Assembly: GCF_009707325.1 (NCBI RefSeq)
Contig: NZ_CP046103.1
Coordinates: 2,336,012-2,400,011, forward strand
DNA from: Pseudomonas sp. IB20
Lineage (GTDB): Bacteria > Pseudomonadota > Gammaproteobacteria > Pseudomonadales > Pseudomonadaceae
Reading direction: 5' to 3'
Length of the DNA stretch: 64,000 nucleotides
The notes under the pieces were generated by a model, which saw nothing but the letters and a program-made list of their open reading frames with translations, did not search any database and was not told the DNA's origin. The position numbers were made by a program, and so were the translations under genes. How positions within the stretch are numbered: the stretch's first letter is position 1; each line of letters starts with the position of its first letter. Shown piece by piece: positions 1-8,027 of the stretch.

Positions 1-2
1 CG

Positions 3-278
3 CCCAATGCGCCGAGCTTAACCCTGCAAACCAGCAAGACTCCCGAAAGCTATGTGCAATGTGTATTGCCCAAGCTTGAAAAGTACGGCTTCACCTCGAC
101 CGTGACGCAGAACTCGCGCCACGCCAAGGTGGTGTTGACCAGCAAGATTGCCGCCGATGACGTGCTGGAGGCCTACAAGTCCCAGGACGGCACCAAAGTG
201 TTCCTGTACGAGCGTAAGCCACTGGCGTCGGCGATCAAGCCGTCGCGGCTTGAGTTGGCGGCTCAGGACTGCAAGTAG
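3..278 (+). CDS. C-terminal part of an unrecognised protein, cut by the window edge
   Basis: The frame is open from the first bases of the window and stops with TAG at 276-278, giving 91 visible codons. An internal GTG at 54 could be a start, but the open frame upstream makes a truncated longer protein more likely. The visible part is polar, with two cysteines (in the VQC segment and near the end) and no transmembrane segment. I do not recognise the family, and the N-terminus that would show a signal peptide or lipobox lies outside the window. Confidence 0.55.
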   Translation, partial: PNAPSLTLQTSKTPESYVQCVLPKLEKYGFTSTVTQNSRHAKVVLTSKIAADDVLEAYKSQDGTKVFLYERKPLASAIKPSRLELAAQDCK

Positions 279-337
279 CTAAAGGCCAATACACGAGTGA
301 CGGCACCACCGCTCCCACATTTTGCTTTGTGTCGTGG

Positions 338-1084
338 TTAGGGTTTTGCTTCGCTACTGAAGCTGTTCACGGTCTTGACCAGCCCTTTAGCCGCCAACGC
401 CACCAACTCACCGCCTTTTTCCACCGTCGCCAGGGCCGGGTCCGAACCCATGCGCCCGTCGGGGAAGCGTGCGCGGAAGTCCAGCGCTTCGCGGATCGGC
501 CCGGTGTTGGCGATTTGTGGGGAATAGTCGGCTGACTTGATCGAATCAGCGTACGCCCATTGCGTCACCGCAATCTCCGACGGCGTGGCATGGCTGCCAT
601 GGCCGACTGGGAATTGGCGCTGCGCCAGGTCAGTGACGCCTTCCAGGTCCCACCAGTTCACCAGTTTCAGCGCGAACCCGGCCGGGCGGCGGGCGAAGCT
701 CGCCTCGGCGTACAGCTCGGAAAACGCCGCTTCAATGGTAGCGATATTGCCGCCGTGGCCGTTCAGAAACAGGATCTTCTCGAAACCATGCCCGGCCAAC
801 GAGCGCACCCAGTCGCCAATCGCGGCAATAAAGGTGGAAGGGCGCAGCGAAATAGTGCCGGGAAAGCCCAAGTGGTGCTGGGCCATGCCGATGTTGAAAG
901 TCGGGCCGATCAGGATGTCGGCGTTCTTCTGCGCCTCATGGGCGATGATCTGCGGGCACATCCAGTCAGTGCCCAGCAGGCCGGTGGGGCCGTGTTGTTC
1001 GTTGGAACCGATGGGGATCACCACCGTGCGGCTGCGTTCCAGAAACTGCCCGATCTCGATCCAGGTGGAGTGGTGTAGAAGCAT
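338..1084 (-). CDS. Creatininase-family amidohydrolase
   Basis: A 248-residue metal-dependent amidase of the creatininase superfamily, whose members hydrolyse creatinine or cleave amide bonds in other small molecules and peptides. The metal-site motifs are present: SNEQHGP at residues 27-33, D40 in GTDW, H70 in AQHH, and NGHGGN at 108-113. Length fits the family (about 240-260). The ATG at 1084 is preceded by AAAGAGAG. The true substrate cannot be read from sequence; the family also holds MftE-like peptidases and formamide hydrolases, so creatininase activity should not be assumed. It stands as a single gene downstream of the L,D-transpeptidase on the same strand, with about 30 bp between them. 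Confidence 0.85.
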   Translation of the reverse strand: MLLHHSTWIEIGQFLERSRTVVIPIGSNEQHGPTGLLGTDWMCPQIIAHEAQKNADILIGPTFNIGMAQHHLGFPGTISLRPSTFIAAIGDWVRSLAGHGFEKILFLNGHGGNIATIEAAFSELYAEASFARRPAGFALKLVNWWDLEGVTDLAQRQFPVGHGSHATPSEIAVTQWAYADSIKSADYSPQIANTGPIREALDFRARFPDGRMGSDPALATVEKGGELVALAAKGLVKTVNSFSSEAKP

Positions 1085-1114
1085 GCGACGCTCTCTTTTA
1101 TCTGTGGGGACAGG

Positions 1115-1828
1115 CTAACCACCACGGATTGTACGACTACTTGCCACTTGTTGGGGCTTGCAGTTCAGATACGTTGACGACTTCAACCAACGCTGGTCCG
1201 GGTACCAGGAAAACATGAACTGCCCGTCCTTGAGCTTATCCACCACTTGGCGCGCCACCTGCGGGCGTACGGCAGGGCAACCCTGGCTGCGGCCGATACG
1301 GCCTTCGCGCTTGCTCCACGCGGAGTTGACGTAGTCGGCAGCGTGGATCACCAGCGCGCGGTCGCGGGCCTGGTCGTTGAAACCGGGCTCCAGGCCGTCC
1401 ATGCGTAACGAATAGCCGTGGGCGCCGAGGTAACTTTCCTGGGTGCGGAACAAGCCCAGGCTGGACTGGTGGCTGCCTTCGAGATTGGAAAATTGCGTGG
1501 CGAAGTTTTCCCCGGATTTTGCGCCGTGGGCCACCAGATCACGCAGCACCAGGGTCTTTTTGCGCAAGTCGAAGATCCACAGCCGACGAGCGGTCGAGGG
1601 CTGGGAGTAGTCAATAACCGCTAGGCGCTCTGAGCGTTCCTCGCCGTTATTGACCGCGCACTGCACGGCGCTCAGGGCGCTTTTCAGTACTGTGGGATTG
1701 AGTTCTGGAGCCGAGCGCGCCAGGCTGCTATACAAGTTAGGAGGATTCCCATTGGCGGCGAGCGCTAAATTGCTCAACGTAGCCAGGGTGATGGTGATCA
1801 AACCGAAGCGGCACATAAAAGTCAGCAT
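1115..1828 (-). CDS. Murein L,D-transpeptidase catalytic-domain family protein (exported)
   Basis: A 237-residue exported protein with a signal peptide at residues 1-25 (hydrophobic LITITLATLSNLALA, then AANG). The C-terminal half carries the conserved pair of this YkuD-related family: H162 in VIHAADYV and Cys184 in GRSQGCPAV. The family forms or edits 3-3 peptidoglycan cross-links, or anchors proteins to murein, in the periplasm. It is transcribed divergently from a second, larger L,D-transpeptidase that starts only about 40 bp away. The start at 1828 has a GGGGAC stretch upstream; ATG at 1816 is an alternative. Confidence 0.85.
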   Translation of the reverse strand: MLTFMCRFGLITITLATLSNLALAANGNPPNLYSSLARSAPELNPTVLKSALSAVQCAVNNGEERSERLAVIDYSQPSTARRLWIFDLRKKTLVLRDLVAHGAKSGENFATQFSNLEGSHQSSLGLFRTQESYLGAHGYSLRMDGLEPGFNDQARDRALVIHAADYVNSAWSKREGRIGRSQGCPAVRPQVARQVVDKLKDGQFMFSWYPDQRWLKSSTYLNCKPQQVASSRTIRGG

Positions 1829-1867
1829 CTACAAAGCGTCCCCCGCTGTGGATTGGAGCCCAGTCAA

Positions 1868-3469
1868 TTGTTCAAAAAACACGCATGTTACTTGAGCATT
1901 TGCCTGCTCGTTGCACCATTGGTCGCGACAGCTGACGAACTGCCAGTGGGCGCCGTGCCGGTTATTTCCCTAAGCCCTGTGCAAATGGCCCCGGTGCAAC
2001 AGGCCCTCGCGCAGCTCCCCAGCGTTTGCCCCAAACTCGCCCCGCACATCGACGCCGCGGCGCAATCGCGCTTGCAAGCGTTCTATCAGCAGCAGGGTGA
2101 TGTGCCGCTGTGGTCTGCCGATGACCGCCGCCAAGCCTTGCACACTCAATTGCTGATGCTGGCGGACGACGGCCTGGACCCTACCCACTATAGCCTGCCT
2201 GCGGCGGACGCCACGGCCAACGTGCTGTGCAGCGATATCGACGTCAGCCGCCAGTACCTGCAAGCCCTGCAGGATTTGCACTTCGGGCGCTTGCAGCAAT
2301 CACGCTTTGAGCCGCTGTGGCATTCCCAGCCGCCCACCCGCGACCCGAATACCGAGGTGCTGGCCTTCGCCGCCACCGGGCTGCAAGACATGGCCCAAGC
2401 CTTCGACCAGGCACGCCCCAGCGCCGACCTTTACCGCAGCTTACGCAATGCCTATGCCACCGTGCGCCTGCAACCGTTGCCGCACTGGGACCCGGTCGGC
2501 AGCGGCCCATTGCTGCGCCCCGGCATGGAAGACCCGCGCGTGCCGGAGCTGGCGCGGCGCTTGTACAGCGGCGGCTACCTGGCCAAGGCGCCCACCGGCA
2601 ATGGCAAGCAATACGGTGATGAACTGGTCAAGGCGGTGAAGGCCTTCCAGCTCAGCCACTCGTTGCAGGCCGATGGCGTGATTGGCGCGGGCACCGTGGC
2701 CGAACTCAACATCAGCCCGGCGATGCGCCGCGACCAACTGCGCATCAACCTTGAGCGTTTCCGCTGGCTGGCCCAGGACCTGGAGCCCGAAGGTGTGCTG
2801 GTCAACGTCGCCGCCGCGCAGCTGAGCGTCTACCAGAGTGGCATCCCCGTGTGGCAAACCCGTCTGCAAGTCGGGCGCGCCGAACGCCAGACGCCGCTGC
2901 TCAAGTCGCGTATCACCCGACTGACCCTGAACCCCACCTGGACCATCCCGCCGACCATCATGCGCGAGGACAAACTCCCGGCCATCCGCCTCAACCCCGA
3001 ATACCTGCGCCAGCAAAACCTCCAAGTGCTCGACGCCGAAGGCCGCCCGTTGGCGCCTGAACAGATCGACTGGGCGCGCCCGGGCAACATCCTCCTGCGC
3101 CAGGACGCTGGCCCGCGCAACCCGCTGGGCAAGATCGTGATGCGCTTTCCCAACCCCTACTCGGTGTACTTGCATGACACGCCAAGCCAACCGCTGTTTA
3201 CCAAAGGGCCGCGCGCCTTCAGCTCGGGTTGTGTGAGGGTTGAGCAACCATTGCTGCTGCGCGACCTGCTGGTGAGCCCGGCCGAACGCACGCGCACCGA
3301 CGAACTGCTCGCCACCGGCGTGACCCACGAATTCCGGCTGGCCACGCCGGTGCCGGTGCTGTTGGGGTACTGGACGGTGGAAGTCGATCGCCAGGGTGGC
3401 CTGGTGTACGCGCCGGACATCTATGGGCGCGACCTGGTGTTGATGAAGGCGATGGGGGCTGTGCTTTAA
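1868..3469 (+). CDS. L,D-transpeptidase of the YcbB/LdtD type
   Basis: A 533-residue periplasmic transpeptidase with a signal peptide (KKHACYLSICLLVAPLVATA), a peptidoglycan-binding repeat around residues 215-275 (ELARRLYSGGYL ... ADGVIGAGTVAELN), and a YkuD catalytic domain ending in SSGCVRVEQP with the nucleophile Cys at about residue 455. It would make meso-DAP to meso-DAP cross-links. I see no ATG; the TTG at 1868 is preferred because GGAG lies 9 bases upstream and the signal peptide then starts MFKKH. A second TTG at 1853 would overlap that Shine-Dalgarno. The gene is divergent from another L,D-transpeptidase. Confidence 0.9.
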   Translation: MFKKHACYLSICLLVAPLVATADELPVGAVPVISLSPVQMAPVQQALAQLPSVCPKLAPHIDAAAQSRLQAFYQQQGDVPLWSADDRRQALHTQLLMLADDGLDPTHYSLPAADATANVLCSDIDVSRQYLQALQDLHFGRLQQSRFEPLWHSQPPTRDPNTEVLAFAATGLQDMAQAFDQARPSADLYRSLRNAYATVRLQPLPHWDPVGSGPLLRPGMEDPRVPELARRLYSGGYLAKAPTGNGKQYGDELVKAVKAFQLSHSLQADGVIGAGTVAELNISPAMRRDQLRINLERFRWLAQDLEPEGVLVNVAAAQLSVYQSGIPVWQTRLQVGRAERQTPLLKSRITRLTLNPTWTIPPTIMREDKLPAIRLNPEYLRQQNLQVLDAEGRPLAPEQIDWARPGNILLRQDAGPRNPLGKIVMRFPNPYSVYLHDTPSQPLFTKGPRAFSSGCVRVEQPLLLRDLLVSPAERTRTDELLATGVTHEFRLATPVPVLLGYWTVEVDRQGGLVYAPDIYGRDLVLMKAMGAVL

Positions 3470-3479
3470 GGTCGGCACC

Positions 3480-3964
3480 TTACCTGTGGCGCCAACGCGA
3501 TGCTTCACAAGCGCCGTATCGACCGTCAGCGGCAGTTCATCCCAAGGCTCATACTCATGCGCCGATACCGACTGCCAAGTAGGTGGTACCAAGCCGGCAA
3601 TATCACCTGAACGGCTTTCAACGCGGCGCTGGTGTTCCTGCCGATCCGAACAGACCACCTGAATATTCAACAACTCAACGCCTGCCGCCGTCGCCACGGC
3701 CTTCCACGCCGCCCGGCTTTCCCTGACCGGGTTCACACAATCGGCAATGACCCTGTGCCCCAAGCGCACATTACTCAACGCCAGCGCATTCGCCACGCCA
3801 TAACCACTGGCACCCACATCACCGGCCAACACGCCCGCATCCCGCAGCGCCTGCTCAATCACATCGATACGCAGGTACACCGCACCGATCTGGCGCGCCA
3901 GTTCGTTGGCAATCGTGGTTTTGCCGCTGCCGGGAAGGCCACTGAACACAATAAGCATCATCAA
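3480..3964 (-). CDS. Small P-loop (AAA-type) kinase-like ATPase, probable 3' frameshift
   Basis: The N-terminal 150 residues form a zeta-toxin/gluconokinase-like P-loop protein: Walker A GLPGSGKT at residues 9-16, LRIDVIEQAL, a VIADCVNPV strand and an RRVESR segment near residue 115. Such proteins phosphorylate small molecules; the substrate is unknown. As written, the frame has no stop after the domain and runs on antisense through the L,D-transpeptidase gene to 2441, which cannot be meaningful. Restoring one base near 3505 would give a stop at 3480-3482, so I end the gene there. This is either a sequencing deletion or a real frameshift. Confidence 0.6.
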
Positions 3965-4000
3965 TCCTTTGCAAGGGGAACCCGGCCAGTCTAGCCGCGC

Positions 4001-5050
4001 TTACTTCAAATAGCAGGCACTGATCCAGTCTGCCGGGTGTGCTGCCAGTTGCGTCGCCACAGGCAGGTAACGCTTGTCCAACTGCGCCGCCAGCCAGAAG
4101 AGCGTCGCGCTGCTGTTGGGTTGCCAGGTGCCGCTGTACCCGGCTTCGCCTACCCCGGCGCGGTCTTTGTCGAATTGCACGTGGGTGTGCACAAACTCCT
4201 CGTGGCTGCGTTGCCCAGTGGCATACGGCACCAGCCAATCGAGCGCGCCAGCCAGGGACGCGCCCTTCACGCTGATGCTCAGCCAGTCGCCGCCGCCGCC
4301 GTCGTAGGGCTTGGCCGCCAGCGCGGCCTGTACCAGGGGCTCAAGGTCATAGACCACGTAATGCAAGGCATCGCGGTCCTGGAAGTCGGTAACCGAGCCA
4401 TCCGGCAGCACGTTGTCGGCGATCTGCTGCTTGAACAGCTGGTGCGCGTGTTCAAGCATCGCGCGGTCGCCCAGTGCGGCGGCGGCCACGCTGACCAGTT
4501 TGACGCGATGGCTCTGCCAGTTATTGGTCTGGGTGCCTTTTTTCTGCCCATGGAATTGCTCGATACGCGCGATGTAACCGTTGCCCAGGTTGCTGATCAA
4601 GCGGCGGCTGGCGGCGCGGGTTTCCAGGCGCAGGTGATCGGCGGTCAGCGCATAGGCAGTGATCAGCATGTCGAGGTTGGTTTCATCAATCGGGTTGAAG
4701 TCCGGCTGGTACACGTCGGCCCACGCGGCCAGGTAGTCGTCGACTTGCTTGAGGTAACGTGGGTCACCGCTCAACCGCCACGCCAGCGCCGCTTGGCGCA
4801 TCACTGGCCAGTCTTTTTCGGCGGCAATACTTTGCTCACGGATGCCGTGGTGGGGCAGGGTGCCTTCAGTGTGCAGATGGGGCAACGGGTTGGGCGGGTC
4901 GGCCAGGTGCCGTTGGGCGGCTGCCAGCAGCGCCTTCGACATCGGGTTCGACGTGGCCGGCTGGCACAGGCTGGGATTTTGCGCGGCCGCCATGGCCGCG
5001 TGGGAAAACGCGAGCAGCAGCGCGGTTAAAGCGAAGAAGGTTTTTTTCAT
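4001..5050 (-). CDS. Alginate lyase family protein, exported
   Basis: A 349-residue protein with a clear signal peptide (MKKTFFALTALLLAFSHAAMA) followed by an alpha-helical alginate-lyase-type domain (PL5/AlgL-like fold), with HTEGTLPHHGIREQS near residue 60 and the QTNNWQSHRVKL segment expected to hold catalytic Asn/His residues near residue 185. It would act in the periplasm on an acidic polysaccharide. It is not in an alginate biosynthetic cluster, so it is a stand-alone lyase rather than the AlgL of the secretion complex. The ATG at 5050 is chosen because the signal peptide begins there; an upstream ATG at 5089 would add 13 unlikely residues. Confidence 0.8.
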   Translation of the reverse strand: MKKTFFALTALLLAFSHAAMAAAQNPSLCQPATSNPMSKALLAAAQRHLADPPNPLPHLHTEGTLPHHGIREQSIAAEKDWPVMRQAALAWRLSGDPRYLKQVDDYLAAWADVYQPDFNPIDETNLDMLITAYALTADHLRLETRAASRRLISNLGNGYIARIEQFHGQKKGTQTNNWQSHRVKLVSVAAAALGDRAMLEHAHQLFKQQIADNVLPDGSVTDFQDRDALHYVVYDLEPLVQAALAAKPYDGGGGDWLSISVKGASLAGALDWLVPYATGQRSHEEFVHTHVQFDKDRAGVGEAGYSGTWQPNSSATLFWLAAQLDKRYLPVATQLAAHPADWISACYLK

Positions 5051-5158
5051 GGCGGGCTCTGCCGGATCAGCACGCACACACGCTAACATGCGCCCGAATC
5101 GGCTTGGATGAAACTCCCGTATGCTGACCCTCTACTCAGCTCGCCCACCGGACAGCCC

Positions 5159-5962
5159 ATGACCTTGCCCTTTGTGAAGATGCATGCCCTTGGCGACGAT
5201 TTCATCATCATCGACCGCCGTGGCCACAGCGACCCGGTCACCGCGCAGCTCGCCCGTCGCCTGGGCGACCGCCACACCGGTATCGGTTTCAATCAGTTGG
5301 CGGTGGTCCTCGACTGCGATGACGCCGCCGCGCGCATCAAGTTCTGGAACCCCAACGGCACACCTTTGCAAACCTGCGGCAGTGCCACGCGCGGTGTCGC
5401 CGACCGCTTGATGCACGAAGCCGGCAGCGATTCGATTGTGTTGCGCACCGATCGAGGCTTGCTGACGTGCGCACGCGTTGCGGGGCAGCGGGTTTCGGTC
5501 GACATGGGCGAGCCGTCGCTGGCGTGGTCGGCCGTGCCGCTGGCCACGGCGATGGATACCCGCACCTTGCCCATTGAAGGCGACCCGGCGGCGTGCGGCA
5601 TGGGCAACCCGCACTGCACCTTTTTTGTCGATGACGTTGCTGTCGTCGACGTGGCCGCCGTGGGCCCGGCGCTGGAAACCCACCCGTTGTTCCCGGCCAA
5701 GACCAATGTGCATTTCGTGCAGGTGCTGGATCGCAGCCATATCCGCCTGCGTATCTGGGAGCGTGGCGGCGGTGTGCCGCAGGGTTCCGGTTCGTGTTGC
5801 TGCGGCGCCGTGGTCAATGGGATCCGACGCGGCTTGCTGGATGAGACAGTGCAGGTGCAGTGCGACGGCGGCACGGTCACGGTGCAGTGGGACGGGCAGG
5901 GCGGTGTGGTATTGACCGGCAGCGTCGAGCCGATCATGCAAGGCACGGCGTATCTGTTCTAA
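5159..5962 (+). CDS. Diaminopimelate-epimerase-like protein lacking the second catalytic cysteine
   Basis: A 267-residue DapF-family fold: FVKMHALGDDFIIID at the start, C73 in the first half-site (NPNGTPLQTCGS) and GNPHCTFFVDD. DapF normally uses two cysteines as acid/base. Here the second site reads RIWERGGGVPQGSGSCCCG, and aligning it with the canonical ERGxGETxACGTGA puts Ser210 where the catalytic Cys should be, with the Glu-Thr also lost. Three cysteines follow at 213-215. The normal lysine-pathway function is therefore doubtful; another racemase or a binding role is possible. The start at 5159 matches the family; ATG at 5108 is also in frame. The 3' end overlaps the convergent kinase gene by 4 bp. 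Confidence 0.75.
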   Translation: MTLPFVKMHALGDDFIIIDRRGHSDPVTAQLARRLGDRHTGIGFNQLAVVLDCDDAAARIKFWNPNGTPLQTCGSATRGVADRLMHEAGSDSIVLRTDRGLLTCARVAGQRVSVDMGEPSLAWSAVPLATAMDTRTLPIEGDPAACGMGNPHCTFFVDDVAVVDVAAVGPALETHPLFPAKTNVHFVQVLDRSHIRLRIWERGGGVPQGSGSCCCGAVVNGIRRGLLDETVQVQCDGGTVTVQWDGQGGVVLTGSVEPIMQGTAYLF

Positions 5963-7092
5963 AACTTTACGGTAAATGTCGTACCGTTAATGGCGCAGGA
6001 ACTTACCGTTACGTCGCCGCCATGCACTTTGGCCAATTCGTGCACGATGTACAGGCCCAAGCCCACGCTGCGCACACCGCTGCCTTGGTCGGTGCCACGG
6101 GTCATGGGCTCGAACAGGCCTGCCAGCAGCGTTTCTGGAATTACCGCGCCGTGGTTGTGCACCGCCACTTCGCAGCCGGTATCGCCTAGCCGTGAGGTGA
6201 TGGTGATCGGCTGGAGCGGGTCGCCATACGCCACGCTGTTGGCCACCAGGTTACCGATGATCTGCTGCACACGGTCGGCATCCAGGCAGGCATCGCCATG
6301 GCCTTGGGCTTGATGTTCCAACGTGGCCTTGGGGAAGGCCACGCGCAGTTCATCCACCGCGTGCGCAATCACCGCGTGCAACTCCAGCGGCGCGGCCTTG
6401 ATGGTGATGCCGTGGCCGACCCGGGCTTGGGTGAAGTCGAGCAAGTCGGCGATCATTCGTTGGGCGCGCTCGGACGACTGGGCGATATGGCCCAACAACT
6501 GGCGCTCCTTGGTTGTACGCTCGCCACGATTGAGAAAATCGGACGCCATACGGATGGCCGTCAGGGGGTTCTTCAAATCGTGACTGACGATCGCCACCAT
6601 CTGTTCAGCAAACAACGCACGACGCTGGGCAATGGCATAGGCCTCGCTCAATTCCGCCTGGGCCTGCTGCAGCGCGATTTCCGTGGCGGTTTTTTCCTGC
6701 AACAGCGCCTCGGCCAGGTTGCGCGCGTTGAGCAGCTCGCGTTCGTACTTGTCGCGGTCGGTGGTGCCGAACAGCGCGAGGTCGTAGACCACGGCGTCGG
6801 CCTGTTCGCGCTTGTTGCCATTGAGCAGCACGGTCACTTTGTGCCCGTCGTGGTGCAGCATGTCGAGCTTCACTTCGGTGACACTGCCGCGCAGGCGCAA
6901 CATCGGCGCCAGGTGGGTCTGGTGGAAAATCCGCCCGCCCATGGTCAGCAAATCCTGAAAGCGCCGCCCGCACAGCTCGGCGCTGCTCAAGCCCAGCCAT
7001 TCGCTGAACCGCGCGTTGGCTTGCAGGATCGTGCCGTCTTCTGCGGTGACGGCCAGGGCACAGGCGGCGTTGTCGAACAGGTCAACCGACAT
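5959..7092 (-). CDS. PAS-domain sensor histidine kinase paired with an RsbQ-like hydrolase
   Basis: A 377-residue soluble kinase without transmembrane segments. Residues 1-110 form a PAS domain (VTAEDGTILQANARFSEWLG ... GRRFQDLLT ... FHQTH); 110-160 are a coiled linker rich in Glu/Ala/Gln; the phospho-acceptor is H171 in VSHDLKNPL; an N-box (NLVANSVAYGD) and GLGLYIVHELAKVHGG complete the ATPase domain. There is no receiver domain and no response regulator next to it. Its ATG overlaps the 3' end of the alpha/beta hydrolase gene by 11 bp, so the two are co-translated. The PAS resembles those that work with RsbQ-type hydrolases, suggesting the hydrolase produces or delivers the signal. Confidence 0.85.
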   Translation of the reverse strand: MSVDLFDNAACALAVTAEDGTILQANARFSEWLGLSSAELCGRRFQDLLTMGGRIFHQTHLAPMLRLRGSVTEVKLDMLHHDGHKVTVLLNGNKREQADAVVYDLALFGTTDRDKYERELLNARNLAEALLQEKTATEIALQQAQAELSEAYAIAQRRALFAEQMVAIVSHDLKNPLTAIRMASDFLNRGERTTKERQLLGHIAQSSERAQRMIADLLDFTQARVGHGITIKAAPLELHAVIAHAVDELRVAFPKATLEHQAQGHGDACLDADRVQQIIGNLVANSVAYGDPLQPITITSRLGDTGCEVAVHNHGAVIPETLLAGLFEPMTRGTDQGSGVRSVGLGLYIVHELAKVHGGDVTVSSCAINGTTFTVKF

Positions 7093-7897
7093 CAGTAATC
7101 GCCCACGGCGCCAGGAAGCTTTGCATCGCGGCTGCGCAGGCTTGCGGCGCGCTCATGTGCGGGCAATGACCCACATTGTCCACCAGGCAATACGTGCTGT
7201 TGGGCAGTACGCGGTGCAGGTATTCACCCACCGCCAGGGGCGCGATCAGGTCGTCGCTCGATTGCAGGATCAACACCGGGGCGGTCAGGCCGATCACGTC
7301 CTGGCGGTTGTCCGACAAAAAGGTCACGCGCGCAAACTGCTTGGCGATGTCGGGTTCGGTGCGGCAGAAACTCTCGCGCAGTTCGTCGCTCAAGGCCGGT
7401 TGCCCAGGCGCACCCATGATCACCGGGGCCATGGCGCTGGACCAGCCGAGGTAGTTGCTGTCGAGGGTGTCGAGCAGGTCGTCGATGTCGCTGCGCTTGA
7501 AACCGCCCGTGTAATCGACGTCATCAATGTAGCGCGGCGACGGGCCGATCATCACATGGGCGGCGATGCGCCCGGGGGCTTGGCGGTCGGCGAGGGTGCC
7601 GATCATCGCGCTGACCGAGTGGCCGACTAGGATCACCGGGCCTACGGCAAAGGCTTCGATAATCTCGTTCAGGTCCTGGGCATAGCCATCCAGCGTGCCG
7701 TACTTGGCTTTGTCGAATGCACTGAGGTCCGACAGGCCGGCCCCGACCAAGTCGTACATCACCACGCGGAAGCGGTCGACAAAGGCCGGGGCCAGGTAAT
7801 TCCACATCGCCTGGTTGCAGCCGAACCCATGGGAGAACACCAGGGTCGCCATCCCGTTGCCCATCACACTGACGTTGTTGCGGTGCTTTAGGTTCAT
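7082..7897 (-). CDS. RsbQ-type alpha/beta hydrolase
   Basis: A 271-residue cytoplasmic alpha/beta hydrolase of the RsbQ/KAI2-D14 group: oxyanion segment FSHGFGCNQAMW (21-32), nucleophile Ser94 in VGHSVSAMIG, acid Asp in LQSSDDLIAP (about 220) and catalytic His in NVGHCPHMS (about 248). In Bacillus, RsbQ supplies a ligand signal to the PAS domain of RsbP. Here the downstream, overlapping gene is a PAS histidine kinase, so this is probably the same two-part sensor with a different output. The ATG at 7897 is preceded by a weak GAGA. The natural substrate is unknown. Confidence 0.88.
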   Translation of the reverse strand: MNLKHRNNVSVMGNGMATLVFSHGFGCNQAMWNYLAPAFVDRFRVVMYDLVGAGLSDLSAFDKAKYGTLDGYAQDLNEIIEAFAVGPVILVGHSVSAMIGTLADRQAPGRIAAHVMIGPSPRYIDDVDYTGGFKRSDIDDLLDTLDSNYLGWSSAMAPVIMGAPGQPALSDELRESFCRTEPDIAKQFARVTFLSDNRQDVIGLTAPVLILQSSDDLIAPLAVGEYLHRVLPNSTYCLVDNVGHCPHMSAPQACAAAMQSFLAPWAITDVG

Positions 7898-8027
7898 GCA
7901 ATTCTCGTGTATGGCTTTTTGCTATGCGGGCTGCGAGCAGTTTAGATAGTCGCAGGCGTGGGGTCACGCGTTATACGTCGATAAGGTAAAGTCGTCGCCT
8001 TCAGGTAGAAACCTCAGGTAACAAAGC

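Noticed and set aside
4037..5029. A 330-residue plus-strand frame opposite the alginate lyase gene
   Set aside because: The opposite strand has a signal peptide and lyase motifs; this frame has none.
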